Source: JBKHYJ01 sp046565505 (GTDB lineage Bacteria; Acidobacteriota; Blastocatellia; UBA7656). Taken from it: a DNA stretch of 64,000 bases. Numbering within the stretch: the first letter of the stretch is position 1; each line of letters starts with the position of its first letter. The stretch is taken from assembly GCA_046565505.1 (NCBI GenBank), contig JBKHYJ010000076.1, forward strand, positions 42,691-106,690. Direction: 5' to 3'. The position numbers and the translations under genes were made by a program. Shown piece after piece: positions 24,236 through 33,560 of the stretch. Below the pieces are notes generated by a model. The model saw only the letters and a program-made list of their open reading frames with translations. It was not told the DNA's origin and made no database searches.

Positions 24236-26398
24236 CTAATTCCGCGACGTTTCTTCTGCGGCCGGGGCGAGCGGAACGATCAGGCGGAAGCGAGTCCCGT
24301 GGCCATCTAAGACCGGGCTCGCGAGTTCTACCCTGCCCCCCAGTTCGACGGCCCTCCGCTGCACTATCGCGAGCCCCAGCCCCGTGCCGCGCGATTTGGT
24401 TGAGTAGAACGGCTCGAAGACTCGTTGTTGAGCTTCTTCCGATATCCCCGGGCCCGTGTCAGTGACGCTCAGAACCAAGCTCGTTCGCCCGCCGCGGGCT
24501 CTCGAGCGGTCGGTATTGTGCGCCGCCGCGGGCTCGCCTTGTGCGGCGACGCCTTTAGACCTAGCCCCCATCTCGCCCAGCTCAAGCCGGGCTTCGATCT
24601 TCACATCCCCGCCCCCCTCTGTGGCCTGAACGGCGTTGATGACGAGGTTGCCCAAAGCCTCGCGCAGCGCGCCCCCCTGAAGGCCGGTGAGCGTCACGTC
24701 AACAGGGGCTTCAGCCGTCACGTTGACGCCGCGCTCTCTCGCTTCCCCGCCGATCAACGCGACAGTGGCGTCGAGCAGCTCGGCCAGCCGGACGGGCCGC
24801 GAGTCGGCATGAGTTTGTCGCGAGAAGGCGAGCAGCTGCGAGACCGTGCGGTTCAGCCTGTCTATCTCGCTGATGATTAAGTCAAGGTCGCGCCCGTACG
24901 CTCCGAGCGCTCTCTCTTCGCGCATCACCTGTGCGATGGATTTTATCGCCGAGAGCGGGTTCTTCACTTCGTGTGCAACCTGCGCGGCCATCTGCCCGAG
25001 CGTAGCGAGCCGCTCGCGCGCGGCCAGCTCGCGTTCGAGCCGCACCTTCTCTTCCACCAGGCGGCAGCCCTCGACTTCGACGGCCACCTGGCCCGCCAGC
25101 ACATCGAGTATGGCGCGCTTCTCCGAGGTCAGGGCGTGCGCCTCGGCCGCGATTATCATCAGCCCTATGATCTCGCCCTCGCGCTTTAGCGCGTACGCGG
25201 CGCTCGCGCCTGACTCTAAGAGGTCCTCGTCCGCCTCTATCACGTCTGCGTTCCACCTTCTCATTTTGTCGGCGAGCCGGCGCTCCCGGCTCCGCGCGGC
25301 TATTGATTCGGCCGGGAGTATCCGCACGCCGGCGAGGCCGAGCCCTCTGCGTATGGTCTCTTCGCTGTACCGCACGAGCGCGTCCATCTCGCCGAACCCT
25401 TCGGCTCCCGAGGATACTTGCCGCACCACGTCGCGATAAATCCCGATCTCGCGAGTGAACAGGCGGTGGACCGCCCTGTCGATGAGCCGGACGAGCGGGC
25501 TGGCGAGCGCGACCATCCCGAGTATCAATATCACTTCCACGACGCCCGCGGTGATGCGGAACTGCTCGACCAGAAATTGATCCAGTCGCCTGACGCCGTA
25601 GGTGTAGACCGCGATGAATATGAGGGCGAACACGGCGTAGACCAGGCCGTCTTTCACCGCCACGTCCACGAGCTTATGGCGGTAAACGTGATAGGCGGCG
25701 AAAAAGATCGGCAGCAGCGAAGAGAGGATGAAGGCGACCCAAAGGGGGTCGTCAGGCCCGGACCTGCGCAACGCCACCACCACGAACTCGAACGCGCCGT
25801 TCAAGACGAGCAGCACGGCGAGCCGCTTAAAGAAGGCCCTCTCGCGCCCGGCTTCCGGCCCGAGCCTGTTCTTCATCGCCCAGTCGAGCAGCGCCGAAGA
25901 CATCATCATCAACACGTACCAGACAGAGTAGGGGATCAACAGCCTGCGGATCTTCAACATGTATGGCTGGTAGTCGCCCTGTATGATCCAGTAGATGGCG
26001 ATGGGCAGGAAGATCATCGGCGCGTAGAGGGCGACCCCCGCGAGCCTGACCTGTCGCGGCTTGAGCGCGCCATAGTTGTCGAGCGAAGCCCAGAAGGCTA
26101 CGTGCGCATGAAGCAGTGCGGCCGGCAGCAGCGCGACGCCTACCACGGCGAGCGCGTCCCAGGCCCTCAAGAGCCCGGTCAGCCGCCCCCGCCCTAGCAG
26201 AAGCTCATGGAGGGTGATGAGGGAATTGCCCAGGAACCAGACGCCCAGGCAGAGGTTGAGCGCCGTAATCAACCGGACGGGCTGCGCCGCCGTATCTCCG
26301 GAGCCGACCCGCCGCTTCCATATCAGCCACGCGACGTAGAGGTGCAGCGCGGCGCCTGTGGCGAAACCGACGAGCTTGAGAATTTGCAACGGAGACAT
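24236..26398 (-). CDS. Membrane sensor histidine kinase
   Basis: 720-aa hybrid-free histidine kinase. Residues 1-300 contain about eight or nine hydrophobic helices, a large membrane sensor module. A GAF-like cytosolic domain follows (~330-450: IYRDVVRQVSSGAEGFGEMDALVRYSEETI ... AILDVLAGQVAVEVEG). HisKA holds the phospho-acceptor His in QVAHEVKNPLSAIKSI; the ATPase shows NLVINAVQAT (N box), DTGPGIS (G1) and STKSRGTGLGLAIVQR (F/G2). No response regulator gene is adjacent, so it is an orphan here. Family resemblance of the membrane part to NtrY- or PrsK-like kinases is possible but not certain. Confidence 0.92.
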   Translation of the reverse strand: MSPLQILKLVGFATGAALHLYVAWLIWKRRVGSGDTAAQPVRLITALNLCLGVWFLGNSLITLHELLLGRGRLTGLLRAWDALAVVGVALLPAALLHAHVAFWASLDNYGALKPRQVRLAGVALYAPMIFLPIAIYWIIQGDYQPYMLKIRRLLIPYSVWYVLMMMSSALLDWAMKNRLGPEAGRERAFFKRLAVLLVLNGAFEFVVVALRRSGPDDPLWVAFILSSLLPIFFAAYHVYRHKLVDVAVKDGLVYAVFALIFIAVYTYGVRRLDQFLVEQFRITAGVVEVILILGMVALASPLVRLIDRAVHRLFTREIGIYRDVVRQVSSGAEGFGEMDALVRYSEETIRRGLGLAGVRILPAESIAARSRERRLADKMRRWNADVIEADEDLLESGASAAYALKREGEIIGLMIIAAEAHALTSEKRAILDVLAGQVAVEVEGCRLVEEKVRLERELAARERLATLGQMAAQVAHEVKNPLSAIKSIAQVMREERALGAYGRDLDLIISEIDRLNRTVSQLLAFSRQTHADSRPVRLAELLDATVALIGGEARERGVNVTAEAPVDVTLTGLQGGALREALGNLVINAVQATEGGGDVKIEARLELGEMGARSKGVAAQGEPAAAHNTDRSRARGGRTSLVLSVTDTGPGISEEAQQRVFEPFYSTKSRGTGLGLAIVQRRAVELGGRVELASPVLDGHGTRFRLIVPLAPAAEETSRN

Positions 26399-26570
26399 GC
26401 AAACGTTTTCTTATAGCAAAGGCGCGCCGGGATGGGGACGGCTTTCGGGCGGCGGCGAAAACAGTGGGGAAACTCTTATAGCGCCTCCCGTAGTTTTGCG
26501 GTCGCCCGCGCCGCCGTGACGTTCGCCTCCAGGCAGAATTTCGGGCGGCGGCGCGGGCTCCCTTTGAAAG

Positions 26571-27296
26571 CTACCGGCCGAATCGCTGCGCGTCCCGGCT
26601 CGCGTAAGCGGCGACGGCCGAATCCGCGACGGCGGCCGTCTTGAGCATGTCGATTACTTCGCCCAGCCTGGAGGCCGGTATGGCGCAGGTCATCTCGTTG
26701 TTCGACAGCCCCGTGCGGACCCGGCTCAGCATGCAGCCCACGCTTATGGCGACTTCATTCTGCTCTTTCGCCATAGGGATGATGTGGCACTGCGGCTTGC
26801 CTTCAAACCGTATCCCCGCCAAGGCGTCCGACAGTACCATGGCCTGCTTGGCGTTGATGCGTAGGAAGACCACATCCGGGTCGGCGGCGGCCTCGTCGAG
26901 CGGCCCGTACGTGATGAAGTTCGGGCGGTCTTTCACGAAGGGGATTTTCGGCACCACGTCCATAGTTACCCACCCGGACTCTACGAGCGCGGCCACGTCG
27001 GAGTTGCCGGCCACTTCTTCGAGAGTCTTCAGCCCGTGGGTGAGGCTGCCCACGCTGCAATTCCCGTGGTCTTCGGGCGTGGTCGTGAAAGTGCCATTCG
27101 CGGCTTCTACCCAGAAGACGCAACCGGCGGGGACCTTGCCGGTCCGGCCGTCCGGGGTCGGCTCGGGCACGTCCGATTCAAACCTCCGCACGCCTTCCGG
27201 CGCGTCGCTCGAAAAAGTGATCGCGAGGGCTGGCGATTGCAGTTTCAGTAACGAGTTCAGTTCGGCGGCTAAGCCCTTCCAGTCTTGAGTCGGCAT
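26571..27296 (-). CDS. DUF169 family protein
   Basis: 241-aa protein resembling DUF169: an N-terminal LNSLLKLQSPALAITFSSDAPEGV, the Cys-containing GCVFWVEAANGTFTTTPEDHGNCSVGSLTHG, then VFLRINAKQAMVLSDAL and a C-terminal SVGCMLSRVRTGLSNNEMTCAIPASRL. The conserved cysteines (in GCVFW, GNCSVG, VGC) suggest metal or thiol chemistry. No function is established for the family. ATG27296 preceded by AAAGGAT. Cytoplasmic, no membrane helix. Confidence 0.8.
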   Translation of the reverse strand: MPTQDWKGLAAELNSLLKLQSPALAITFSSDAPEGVRRFESDVPEPTPDGRTGKVPAGCVFWVEAANGTFTTTPEDHGNCSVGSLTHGLKTLEEVAGNSDVAALVESGWVTMDVVPKIPFVKDRPNFITYGPLDEAAADPDVVFLRINAKQAMVLSDALAGIRFEGKPQCHIIPMAKEQNEVAISVGCMLSRVRTGLSNNEMTCAIPASRLGEVIDMLKTAAVADSAVAAYASRDAQRFGR

Positions 27297-27436
27297 CAAT
27301 CATATCCTTTCCACTCGAATCGGGTTTCGCGGCGGCGAGAGATTCATACGGAGAAATCGCCGTGGCTCGGCCACGTCTTTGCGCCCCGGACCTCTCAGCG
27401 GCGCCGCGCGAAGCACTTTGATTATAACCGGCGGCA

Positions 27437-29314
27437 TCACCATGCGACAGCGTAGCGGCCGCGGCGAGGGTCCGCGCCTGCCTCTATGACCCCCGTGTCG
27501 GCCCTGAACCGGATGACCGTCGGGGCGGAAGGATTGCCCCACGCCTGCTGCATCTCCACCTTGTGCCCGCGTGACCCGAGGTCCGCGGCCACCTCGCGGG
27601 CGATCCGGTCCTCAAGATTCAGCACGCCCGGGTTGAAGCGGTGGTCGTCGAATGAGCTTACGAGGTGGAGCGTCTGAAACCTCGGGGCCTCGACCGCCTC
27701 TTGCACGCTCATCCCGAATTCGATGATGTTGAGCAAGACCTGTATGAGCGATTGATCCTGATTATCGCCGCCGGGGGTCGAGAGCACGAGGAAAGGTTCC
27801 CCGTCCTTGAGCACGAGCGTCGGCGTCAGAGTTATGCGGGGGCGCTTGCCGGGCTCCAGCATGTTCGGGTGCCCCTCTTCTAGCAGGAACGACTGCATCC
27901 TTTGTCCGAGCAGCACGCCCGTGTCGCCCGCGACGACGGCGGGTAGCCACGCGCCGGATGGGGTGGCGGAGAACAGGTTGCCGTCCCTGTCGACCACGTT
28001 CACGCAGGTCGTGTCGTTAGCGCGCTCGGCCTCGGGGACCGCCGACCTGCCCGTGAGCGCCGGGCGCGGGCCGCCATCTACGAGAGGCTTTTTGTTGACC
28101 GGATCGCCCGGCCGCTGTTCGAGCGAAGCATGCAGAGAATCTATAAGCGCGCGGCGCACCTTCGCGTAGTCTTTCGAGAGGAGCTCTGGCCCCGGCACGC
28201 GCACGAAGTCCGGGTCGCCATAGTAGCGGTCGCGGTCCGCGAACCCGAGCTTCATCGCTTCGGTCAGCGTGTGGATGTAGTCGGCAGAGTTGTGCTTGAG
28301 CGCGCGCAGGTCGTAGCCTTCGAGCAGGTTCAGCATCTCGAGCATCGCCGGCCCCGCCGCCCAGAAACCCGTCTTGTACACCTCGTAGCCGCGGTAGACG
28401 GTCTTCGTAGGCTCCTCCACTTTCGCGCGGAAGGCCGCGAAATCCGGCGCGCGAAGCAGCCCGCCATTCTGCTCGCAGAAGTCCGATATGCGTTTGGCGA
28501 CCTGCCCTTTGTAGAAGTAGTCGCGCGCCGCCGCGAGCGCCGCGCGCCTGCCGCGCCCGCGGGCCGCGCCCTCCGCCTTCACTATCTCCCGCAGCGTCCG
28601 CGCGAGGTCGGGCTGCGAGAACATCTCGCCCGCGTTCGGCACGCGCCCGCCGGGCAGGAACAACTTCGCGCTCGTGGGCCACTGCTCGAAAATCTTCCGC
28701 GTCCTTTCGATGTAGCTCACGCGCAGCTCGTCGATAGGGAACCCGTCGGCGAGCTCAATCGCCGGCTGCATGACTTCGGCGAGCGACTTCGTGCCGAAGC
28801 GGTCGAGCGCCGTGACCACCGCGTCGAGCACGCCGGGGACCGTCGCCGGCAGTATGCCTGACGAGGGGATGACGCCCGGCCTCGCGCCCCCATCGGAGAT
28901 CGAAACGTATTCGGGCGAGCCTCGGTAGACCGGCCCCCTTTCCGCCCCGCCCCCCTTCGCGCGCTCCAGGAAGAAGGTCCGCGTGGCGAGCCGCGGCGCG
29001 ATGCCCTGACCGTTTATTACAGCCGGGGCCGCGCCGGCCGGCTTGATTATGATGGGGACCTCGCCGCCGAACGAGAAGTGTGAGAACTCTATTACGGAGG
29101 CGGCCAGTATCGCGGCGCAGCCCGCGTCGACGGCGTTGCCGCCCTGCTGAAGCAATCGCATGCCCGCTTCCGCCGAAAGAGGGTGGCCCGCGGCTACCGC
29201 GCCGCGCTTGCCGCGCACGACGGGCCGGAACGTGTCGGCCTCGGGCGCGATGGCCGATGAGAAAAAGATCACCGCCGAAATCATGGCGCAGACCAGGACA
29301 GGTAAGCTCTTCAT
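27437..29314 (-). CDS. Gamma-glutamyltransferase family protein
   Basis: 625-aa Ntn-hydrolase of the gamma-glutamyltranspeptidase family, exported by a signal peptide (~1-23). The precursor should self-cleave before Thr436, the nucleophile in NDTTCVNVVDRDGN; family members usually have TTHxSV here, so the Cys replacing His is a variation. Also present: GNAVDAGCAAILAASVIEFSHFSFGGE near the N-terminus and the late substrate-binding stretch LSTPGGDNQDQSLIQVLLNIIEFGMSVQEAVEAPRF. It would hydrolyse or transfer gamma-glutamyl groups (glutathione or relatives) in the periplasm. It might instead be a cephalosporin-acylase-like member; sequence alone does not decide. Confidence 0.9.
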   Translation of the reverse strand: MKSLPVLVCAMISAVIFFSSAIAPEADTFRPVVRGKRGAVAAGHPLSAEAGMRLLQQGGNAVDAGCAAILAASVIEFSHFSFGGEVPIIIKPAGAAPAVINGQGIAPRLATRTFFLERAKGGGAERGPVYRGSPEYVSISDGGARPGVIPSSGILPATVPGVLDAVVTALDRFGTKSLAEVMQPAIELADGFPIDELRVSYIERTRKIFEQWPTSAKLFLPGGRVPNAGEMFSQPDLARTLREIVKAEGAARGRGRRAALAAARDYFYKGQVAKRISDFCEQNGGLLRAPDFAAFRAKVEEPTKTVYRGYEVYKTGFWAAGPAMLEMLNLLEGYDLRALKHNSADYIHTLTEAMKLGFADRDRYYGDPDFVRVPGPELLSKDYAKVRRALIDSLHASLEQRPGDPVNKKPLVDGGPRPALTGRSAVPEAERANDTTCVNVVDRDGNLFSATPSGAWLPAVVAGDTGVLLGQRMQSFLLEEGHPNMLEPGKRPRITLTPTLVLKDGEPFLVLSTPGGDNQDQSLIQVLLNIIEFGMSVQEAVEAPRFQTLHLVSSFDDHRFNPGVLNLEDRIAREVAADLGSRGHKVEMQQAWGNPSAPTVIRFRADTGVIEAGADPRRGRYAVAW

Positions 29315-29542
29315 TACTATCCTCCTTAATGAAGCGTGGTGTGTTACTCGGAAGTTTCCGACTTCACCCGCCGCTTGTCAACGCGACCGTGGAAAGAGGC
29401 CGACCGCCGCGGCGAATGCCGGGCCGGCATGCGGCGGCGCGAGATGAGACTCTTCGCCGCCGCGTATGAACCGAACGGGAGGGGGGCCGCGAGCGCTTCG
29501 CCAATACAACCGCCCGCCGGCCCGCTGCGCGGCCTGTTTCGC

Positions 29543-29572
29543 TTGTTGTGGGCTTTCCCGAGAGCTTATAAT
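29543..29572 (+). promoter_or_regulatory. Sigma-70-type promoter
   Basis: TTGTTG, 18-bp spacer, perfect TATAAT. It lies 85 bases before the L,D-transpeptidase start. The remaining space between 29315 and 29656 shows no gene. Confidence 0.55.
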
Positions 29573-29656
29573 CCTACCGCCAAAGAGCGCCCCATTAATT
29601 TTAGACGAGAATATTTATATCGCGCGCCGCCGGCAGAGCGCGGCCGCGTGAACGAC

Positions 29657-30304
29657 ATGTCCGGGTGGCATCCGATTATGAAACGCATGCTTGTTTCGGC
29701 GCTCGTCCCGCTCGCGGCGGCCGCGGCAGTCGTCATCACGCAGGGGTGGGGCGAGCCCGTGTCTCCGGCCTGCCCCGACGAGGCCTATGAGCGGCGAGCG
29801 GGGGAAGGCAGGTTGAACGAGCTTGCGTTAAAACTCCATCTGACCGCCCCGAGAATTGTCATTAGAAAGGGCGCGAGAGAGTTGACGCTGTATGATGGGG
29901 CGAGGGCGGTGCGCGTCTACCGCGTCGGCCTCGGCTTCGACCCCGAAGGCGACAAGGCGCGGCAGGGTGATGGCCGCACGCCGGAAGGGAGCTTCTACGT
30001 CTGCGTGAAGAATTCAAAAAGCAGGTACTACCTATCGTTAGGGCTGAGCTACCCGAGCGAGCGGCACGCCGCGCGCGGCCTGCGCGACGGCCTCATCACG
30101 CGCGCGCAGCACGACCAAATAATTCGCGCGCTCGGGTCGAAGGCCCGCCCGCCGTGGGACACGCCGCTCGGCGGCGAGATCTTCATCCACGGGCACGGGT
30201 CGAAAAGTGACTGGACGTTCGGGTGCGTCGCGTTGGAGGACGGCGACATGAAGGAACTCTTCGACGCCACCCCTGAAGGCACGCAGGTCGTCGTCGAGCC
30301 GTGA
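29657..30304 (+). CDS. L,D-transpeptidase (YkuD domain) family protein
   Basis: 215-aa exported protein with a catalytic YkuD domain, which cross-links peptidoglycan or attaches proteins to it. The active-site motif is intact: His178 in IHGHGSKSDWTFGCVAL and Cys190 in the same stretch. The upstream part (RIVIRKGARELTLYDGARAVRVYRVGLGFDPEGDKARQGDGRTPEGSF) is the classical N-terminal strand set. A signal peptide or membrane anchor lies within residues 8-30 (MKRMLVSALVPLAAAAAVVI). ATG29657 is chosen; GTG29648 and ATG29678 are alternatives with equally weak ribosome sites. Confidence 0.9.
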   Translation: MSGWHPIMKRMLVSALVPLAAAAAVVITQGWGEPVSPACPDEAYERRAGEGRLNELALKLHLTAPRIVIRKGARELTLYDGARAVRVYRVGLGFDPEGDKARQGDGRTPEGSFYVCVKNSKSRYYLSLGLSYPSERHAARGLRDGLITRAQHDQIIRALGSKARPPWDTPLGGEIFIHGHGSKSDWTFGCVALEDGDMKELFDATPEGTQVVVEP

Positions 30305-30329
30305 AGCCCGATATCGAAGGGGCGCAATT

Positions 30330-30659
30330 ATGTTCATCGTAGTCTACCGCTGGAAATTGAAAGAGGGGATGGAGGACCGATTCCGGCAGGGGTGGCGCGC
30401 GGCGACCGAGGCCATCTCGCAGAGGTATGGGTCGCTCGGGTCAAGGCTGCACAAGGCCGACGACGGGGCCTGGGTCGCCTACGCTCAGTGGCCGGATAAA
30501 GAGCGATGGGAAGCGATGCGCGGCGGGTCGCCTGCGGACGTGCCCGGCTTCGACCTTATGAGAGAGAGCATAGACGGCAGTACAAAGACGGCCTCGCCGC
30601 TTTTTTGCATGACGGTCACCGACGATTACCTCAAGCCTGCCGCCGAGCAGGCGGATTGA
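30330..30659 (+). CDS. Antibiotic biosynthesis monooxygenase (ABM) fold protein
   Basis: 109-aa single-domain protein of the dimeric alpha/beta-barrel type: MFIVVYRWKLKEGMEDRFRQGWRAAT, then the central GSLGSRLHKADDGAWVAYAQWPDKERWEAM. This pattern is typical of ABM-like stress or heme-related proteins that need no cofactor. It sits 25 bases after the L,D-transpeptidase and ahead of the patatin gene in the same direction. Reaction unknown. Confidence 0.8.
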   Translation: MFIVVYRWKLKEGMEDRFRQGWRAATEAISQRYGSLGSRLHKADDGAWVAYAQWPDKERWEAMRGGSPADVPGFDLMRESIDGSTKTASPLFCMTVTDDYLKPAAEQAD

Positions 30660-30703
30660 TCTCGGTTGGCCGCCCGACGACGTGACGGCGAAAGGAGAAA
30701 GAC

Positions 30704-31657
30704 ATGCCATACCCATTCAAGAACCTGGTGTTTGAAGGAGGCGGCGTCAAAGGGGTGGCCTTTGGCGGGGCGCTGAACGTGTTAACCAAGCGCGGCATCT
30801 TAGACCGGATAGTGCGGGTGGGCGGCACTTCGGCGGGCGCGATAACGGCGGCGATGGTGGCGCTCGGCTACGACGCCGACTACATCGAGCAAGAAATGCT
30901 CGGGCTGGATTTCAACCAGTTCAAAGACGGCAACTTCCTGGGCGACGTGGGGAGGCTGTTTAAAAAGTATGGCTGGTATAAGGGAGACACTTTCCTGGAA
31001 TTCATGGAAGGCCAGATCGCCAACCGTACCGGCAGCCCCGACACCACTTTCGATGATTTGCATAACGCCATCTCGCCCGAAAATGGCTTCAGGGACCTCT
31101 ACGTAGTCGGCACTGACCTGACGACGCGGCAGTACCAGGTGTTTTCCTACGAGAGCACGGGGGGTGTGAAGATAGCCGACGCCGTGCGGCTCTCTATGTC
31201 CATCCCACTCTTCTTCGCGTCCCGCACGTTCGACAATGACGTTTTTGTTGATGGCGGGGTGCTGAATAATTACCCCGTCACGCTGTTTGATGACCCGAAG
31301 TATAATCACGCGCTGCCTCCCGGTGCCCCCAACCCTGAAACTATCGGGTTTCATCTCAGCAAGCATGTCGTCCAACCTTACCCGATTGACGACCTGGAGC
31401 AGTTCCTCGGGAACCTGTTCGAGACCATTCTGGACGTGCAGGACGACGCGCTGTGGAACGACGAAGACAACCTCCGCCGCACTGTCTGTATAGACAACCT
31501 CGGGATACAGACGACGGACTTCGACATCACGCGCGAGCAGAGGGAAGCCCTCATCCGGCAGGGGCACGAGGCGACGGCCAACTACCTCCGGGCCTACGAC
31601 GCGGGCGAAAGGCCGGCCGTATGCGATCAGATGAGAAGAAATCGCCGCCGTGGGTGA
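30704..31657 (+). CDS. Patatin-like phospholipase
   Basis: 317-aa patatin-fold lipid acyl hydrolase. The Ser-Asp dyad is intact: Ser43 in GGTSAGA and Asp183 in FVDGGVLNNYP; the oxyanion loop is FEGGGVKGVAFGGAL (10-24). No signal peptide, so intracellular or exported by another route. GAAAGGAG lies before ATG30704. Bacterial relatives range from housekeeping lipases to secreted toxins like ExoU; no secretion genes are here, so a general lipase is more likely. The C-terminal end is basic. Confidence 0.93.
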   Translation: MPYPFKNLVFEGGGVKGVAFGGALNVLTKRGILDRIVRVGGTSAGAITAAMVALGYDADYIEQEMLGLDFNQFKDGNFLGDVGRLFKKYGWYKGDTFLEFMEGQIANRTGSPDTTFDDLHNAISPENGFRDLYVVGTDLTTRQYQVFSYESTGGVKIADAVRLSMSIPLFFASRTFDNDVFVDGGVLNNYPVTLFDDPKYNHALPPGAPNPETIGFHLSKHVVQPYPIDDLEQFLGNLFETILDVQDDALWNDEDNLRRTVCIDNLGIQTTDFDITREQREALIRQGHEATANYLRAYDAGERPAVCDQMRRNRRRG

Positions 31658-31900
31658 CGAATGACCTTCGCGGCCGGCTGCGAAGCAGGGCCGTGAGCCA
31701 TACTCGATTACTGCCGCGCGAATAGCGATTCGCCGCGGCCCTGGTGACGGGCATGGGAAGGTATTGGGGTGAAGACCTTGCCCCGAACGTCCTTGGCGCC
31801 GCGCCGCAGAACCGGCGGGACGAGAGAAGTATTATAATAATAATTCCGGCCCCGACGTTCCCTGCTGGCTTTAATCATCGAATAGTAGTAGAAAGAAACA

Positions 31901-33454
31901 ATGAAAATCGTTCTTTACAACCCCGATAACGGGGTGACGCGTAATTTCATGCCACACCTCTGGATGTTTCTTCTACAGGCGCTCACGCCGCCCGGCCATG
32001 AAGTGATATTGATAGATGGCAACGCCCGCGCGATGACCGAGGAAGAACTCGTGGCCTTCGTGCGCGGGCAAGGCGTGGGGCTGGTCGGCATCGGCGCGAT
32101 GACCAGAATGGTGGCGAAAGCCTACCGCATGGCCGACGCGCTGCGGGCCGTGGGCGTCCCCGTCGTTATGGGCGGGCCGCACGTCACCGAGGTGCCGGAC
32201 GAAGCACTGGGCAGGGATGGCGGGCCGCGCCACGCCGACGCCGTGGCCCTCGGCGAGGCCGATGAAACATGGCCCCTCATCGTAGAGGACGCCGCGCGGG
32301 GAGAGCTGAAAGATATTTATCAACCCGAGACCGACGAGAAGGGCAACGACCGCAAGCCAAGCCTTCAACCTTACCCCATAATCCCCTGGGAGCGGCTCGA
32401 CCTCGATCAGTTCAGCCTCATACCGGGATTTATGCGCCCGCTGATGAAGCGCCTCGGCGACGGGTGGAAGACGTTTCACATATTCCCGATAGAGACGGGG
32501 CGCGGTTGCCCTTATGGCTGCGAGTTCTGTACGGTCACGGGATTTTTCGGCGATTCGATTCGCTTCCGCACCAACGAGAGCGTCGTCGAAGAGCTGTTGC
32601 GCCTGAAGGCGCGGGCGCGCAGGGAGCGCGGGCAGATCGCCGTCTTTTTCATCGACGACAACCTCGCAATCAATATCAAGCGGACGAAGTCGCTGCTGCG
32701 CGACATCATCGCCGCCAACGCGCAGGTGCCTTGGGTCGCGCAGATCAGCGCCAACCTGCTGCGCGACGAGGAGCTGGTGGACCTCATCGCGGCGTCGGGC
32801 GGCAAATGGGTATTCATCGGGATGGAGTCTATCGACCCGATCAACCTGGCCGACGTGAATAAAGGCTTCAGCAAGCCCGGCGAATACGCGGCGATACTGG
32901 AGCGTCTCGCCGAGCGTAACGTTTACGCCATCACCTCATTCATCTTCGGGATGGACAACGACACGCCGGGCGTGGCCGAGCGCACGCTCCAGCAGATTCG
33001 CAGCTGGCCGCCGGGCCTGCCCGTCTTCGGCCAGCTCACGCCCTACCCGACCACGCCGCTTTATTACCGGCTGGAGAAGGCCGGGCGGTTATCGCGGCCG
33101 AAGCACTGGATGGAGTTCGCGCCTTTCGAGATGGCCCACACGCCATTGAAGATGACCGTCGCGGAGGCGCGCGCCGAAGTCAATCACGCATGGTCGTCAT
33201 CCTACAGCCCGGAGAGGAACGCGCTGGCGGTCCGGGCGATCAGCGACGCGCCGCTCGGCTACCGCATCGGCCACCTGGTCGCGCGGCTTTTCTTTCGCGG
33301 CATCTACTTCCCGCAGATGGGCAAGCGCGCATGGCTGAAAGTGATCGCCCAAAATCGCGGCACTATTTACGGCCTCTTAAAAGAGGGCCTGGGCACGTGG
33401 CGCGCCTCGCGTAAGAATCAAAAGGTTAAGCTCGCGACCTCGCAGCGTACCTGA
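31901..33454 (+). CDS. B12-binding domain radical SAM protein
   Basis: 517-aa protein with an N-terminal cobalamin-binding-like Rossmann domain (~1-130: MKIVLYNPDNG, VGLVGIGAMTRMVAKAYRMADALRAVGVPVVMGGPHVTEVP) and a radical SAM core (~190-400) with the [4Fe-4S] motif Cys203-x3-Cys207-x2-Cys210 in GRGCPYGCEFCTVTGFFG. The C-terminal ~110 residues (MTVAEARAEVNHAWSSSYS onward) are of the type found in HpnJ-/BchE-like enzymes. Members methylate or rearrange lipids, tetrapyrroles or natural products; the substrate is not readable. AT-rich bases before it (31833-31838 TATAAT) may be its -10. ATG31901 has only a weak ribosome site. Confidence 0.9.
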   Translation: MKIVLYNPDNGVTRNFMPHLWMFLLQALTPPGHEVILIDGNARAMTEEELVAFVRGQGVGLVGIGAMTRMVAKAYRMADALRAVGVPVVMGGPHVTEVPDEALGRDGGPRHADAVALGEADETWPLIVEDAARGELKDIYQPETDEKGNDRKPSLQPYPIIPWERLDLDQFSLIPGFMRPLMKRLGDGWKTFHIFPIETGRGCPYGCEFCTVTGFFGDSIRFRTNESVVEELLRLKARARRERGQIAVFFIDDNLAINIKRTKSLLRDIIAANAQVPWVAQISANLLRDEELVDLIAASGGKWVFIGMESIDPINLADVNKGFSKPGEYAAILERLAERNVYAITSFIFGMDNDTPGVAERTLQQIRSWPPGLPVFGQLTPYPTTPLYYRLEKAGRLSRPKHWMEFAPFEMAHTPLKMTVAEARAEVNHAWSSSYSPERNALAVRAISDAPLGYRIGHLVARLFFRGIYFPQMGKRAWLKVIAQNRGTIYGLLKEGLGTWRASRKNQKVKLATSQRT

Positions 33455-33493
33455 GCCGCCGTTACCCGCCGATGAACTCCTGAAATACAGACG

Positions 33494-33527
33494 AAAAAAA
33501 GGGAGGCTGCCGAAGCGGCAGCCTCCC
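33494..33527 (-). terminator. Rho-independent terminator for the TonB-dependent receptor gene
   Basis: Perfect 12-bp stem GGGAGGCTGCCG / CGGCAGCCTCCC with a 3-nt AAG loop; on the minus strand seven T follow (complement of 33494-33500). It starts 34 bases after the receptor stop. Confidence 0.93.
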
Positions 33528-33560
33528 CGCGACATGCGCCCCTGACGCGAGCCTGTTTGA

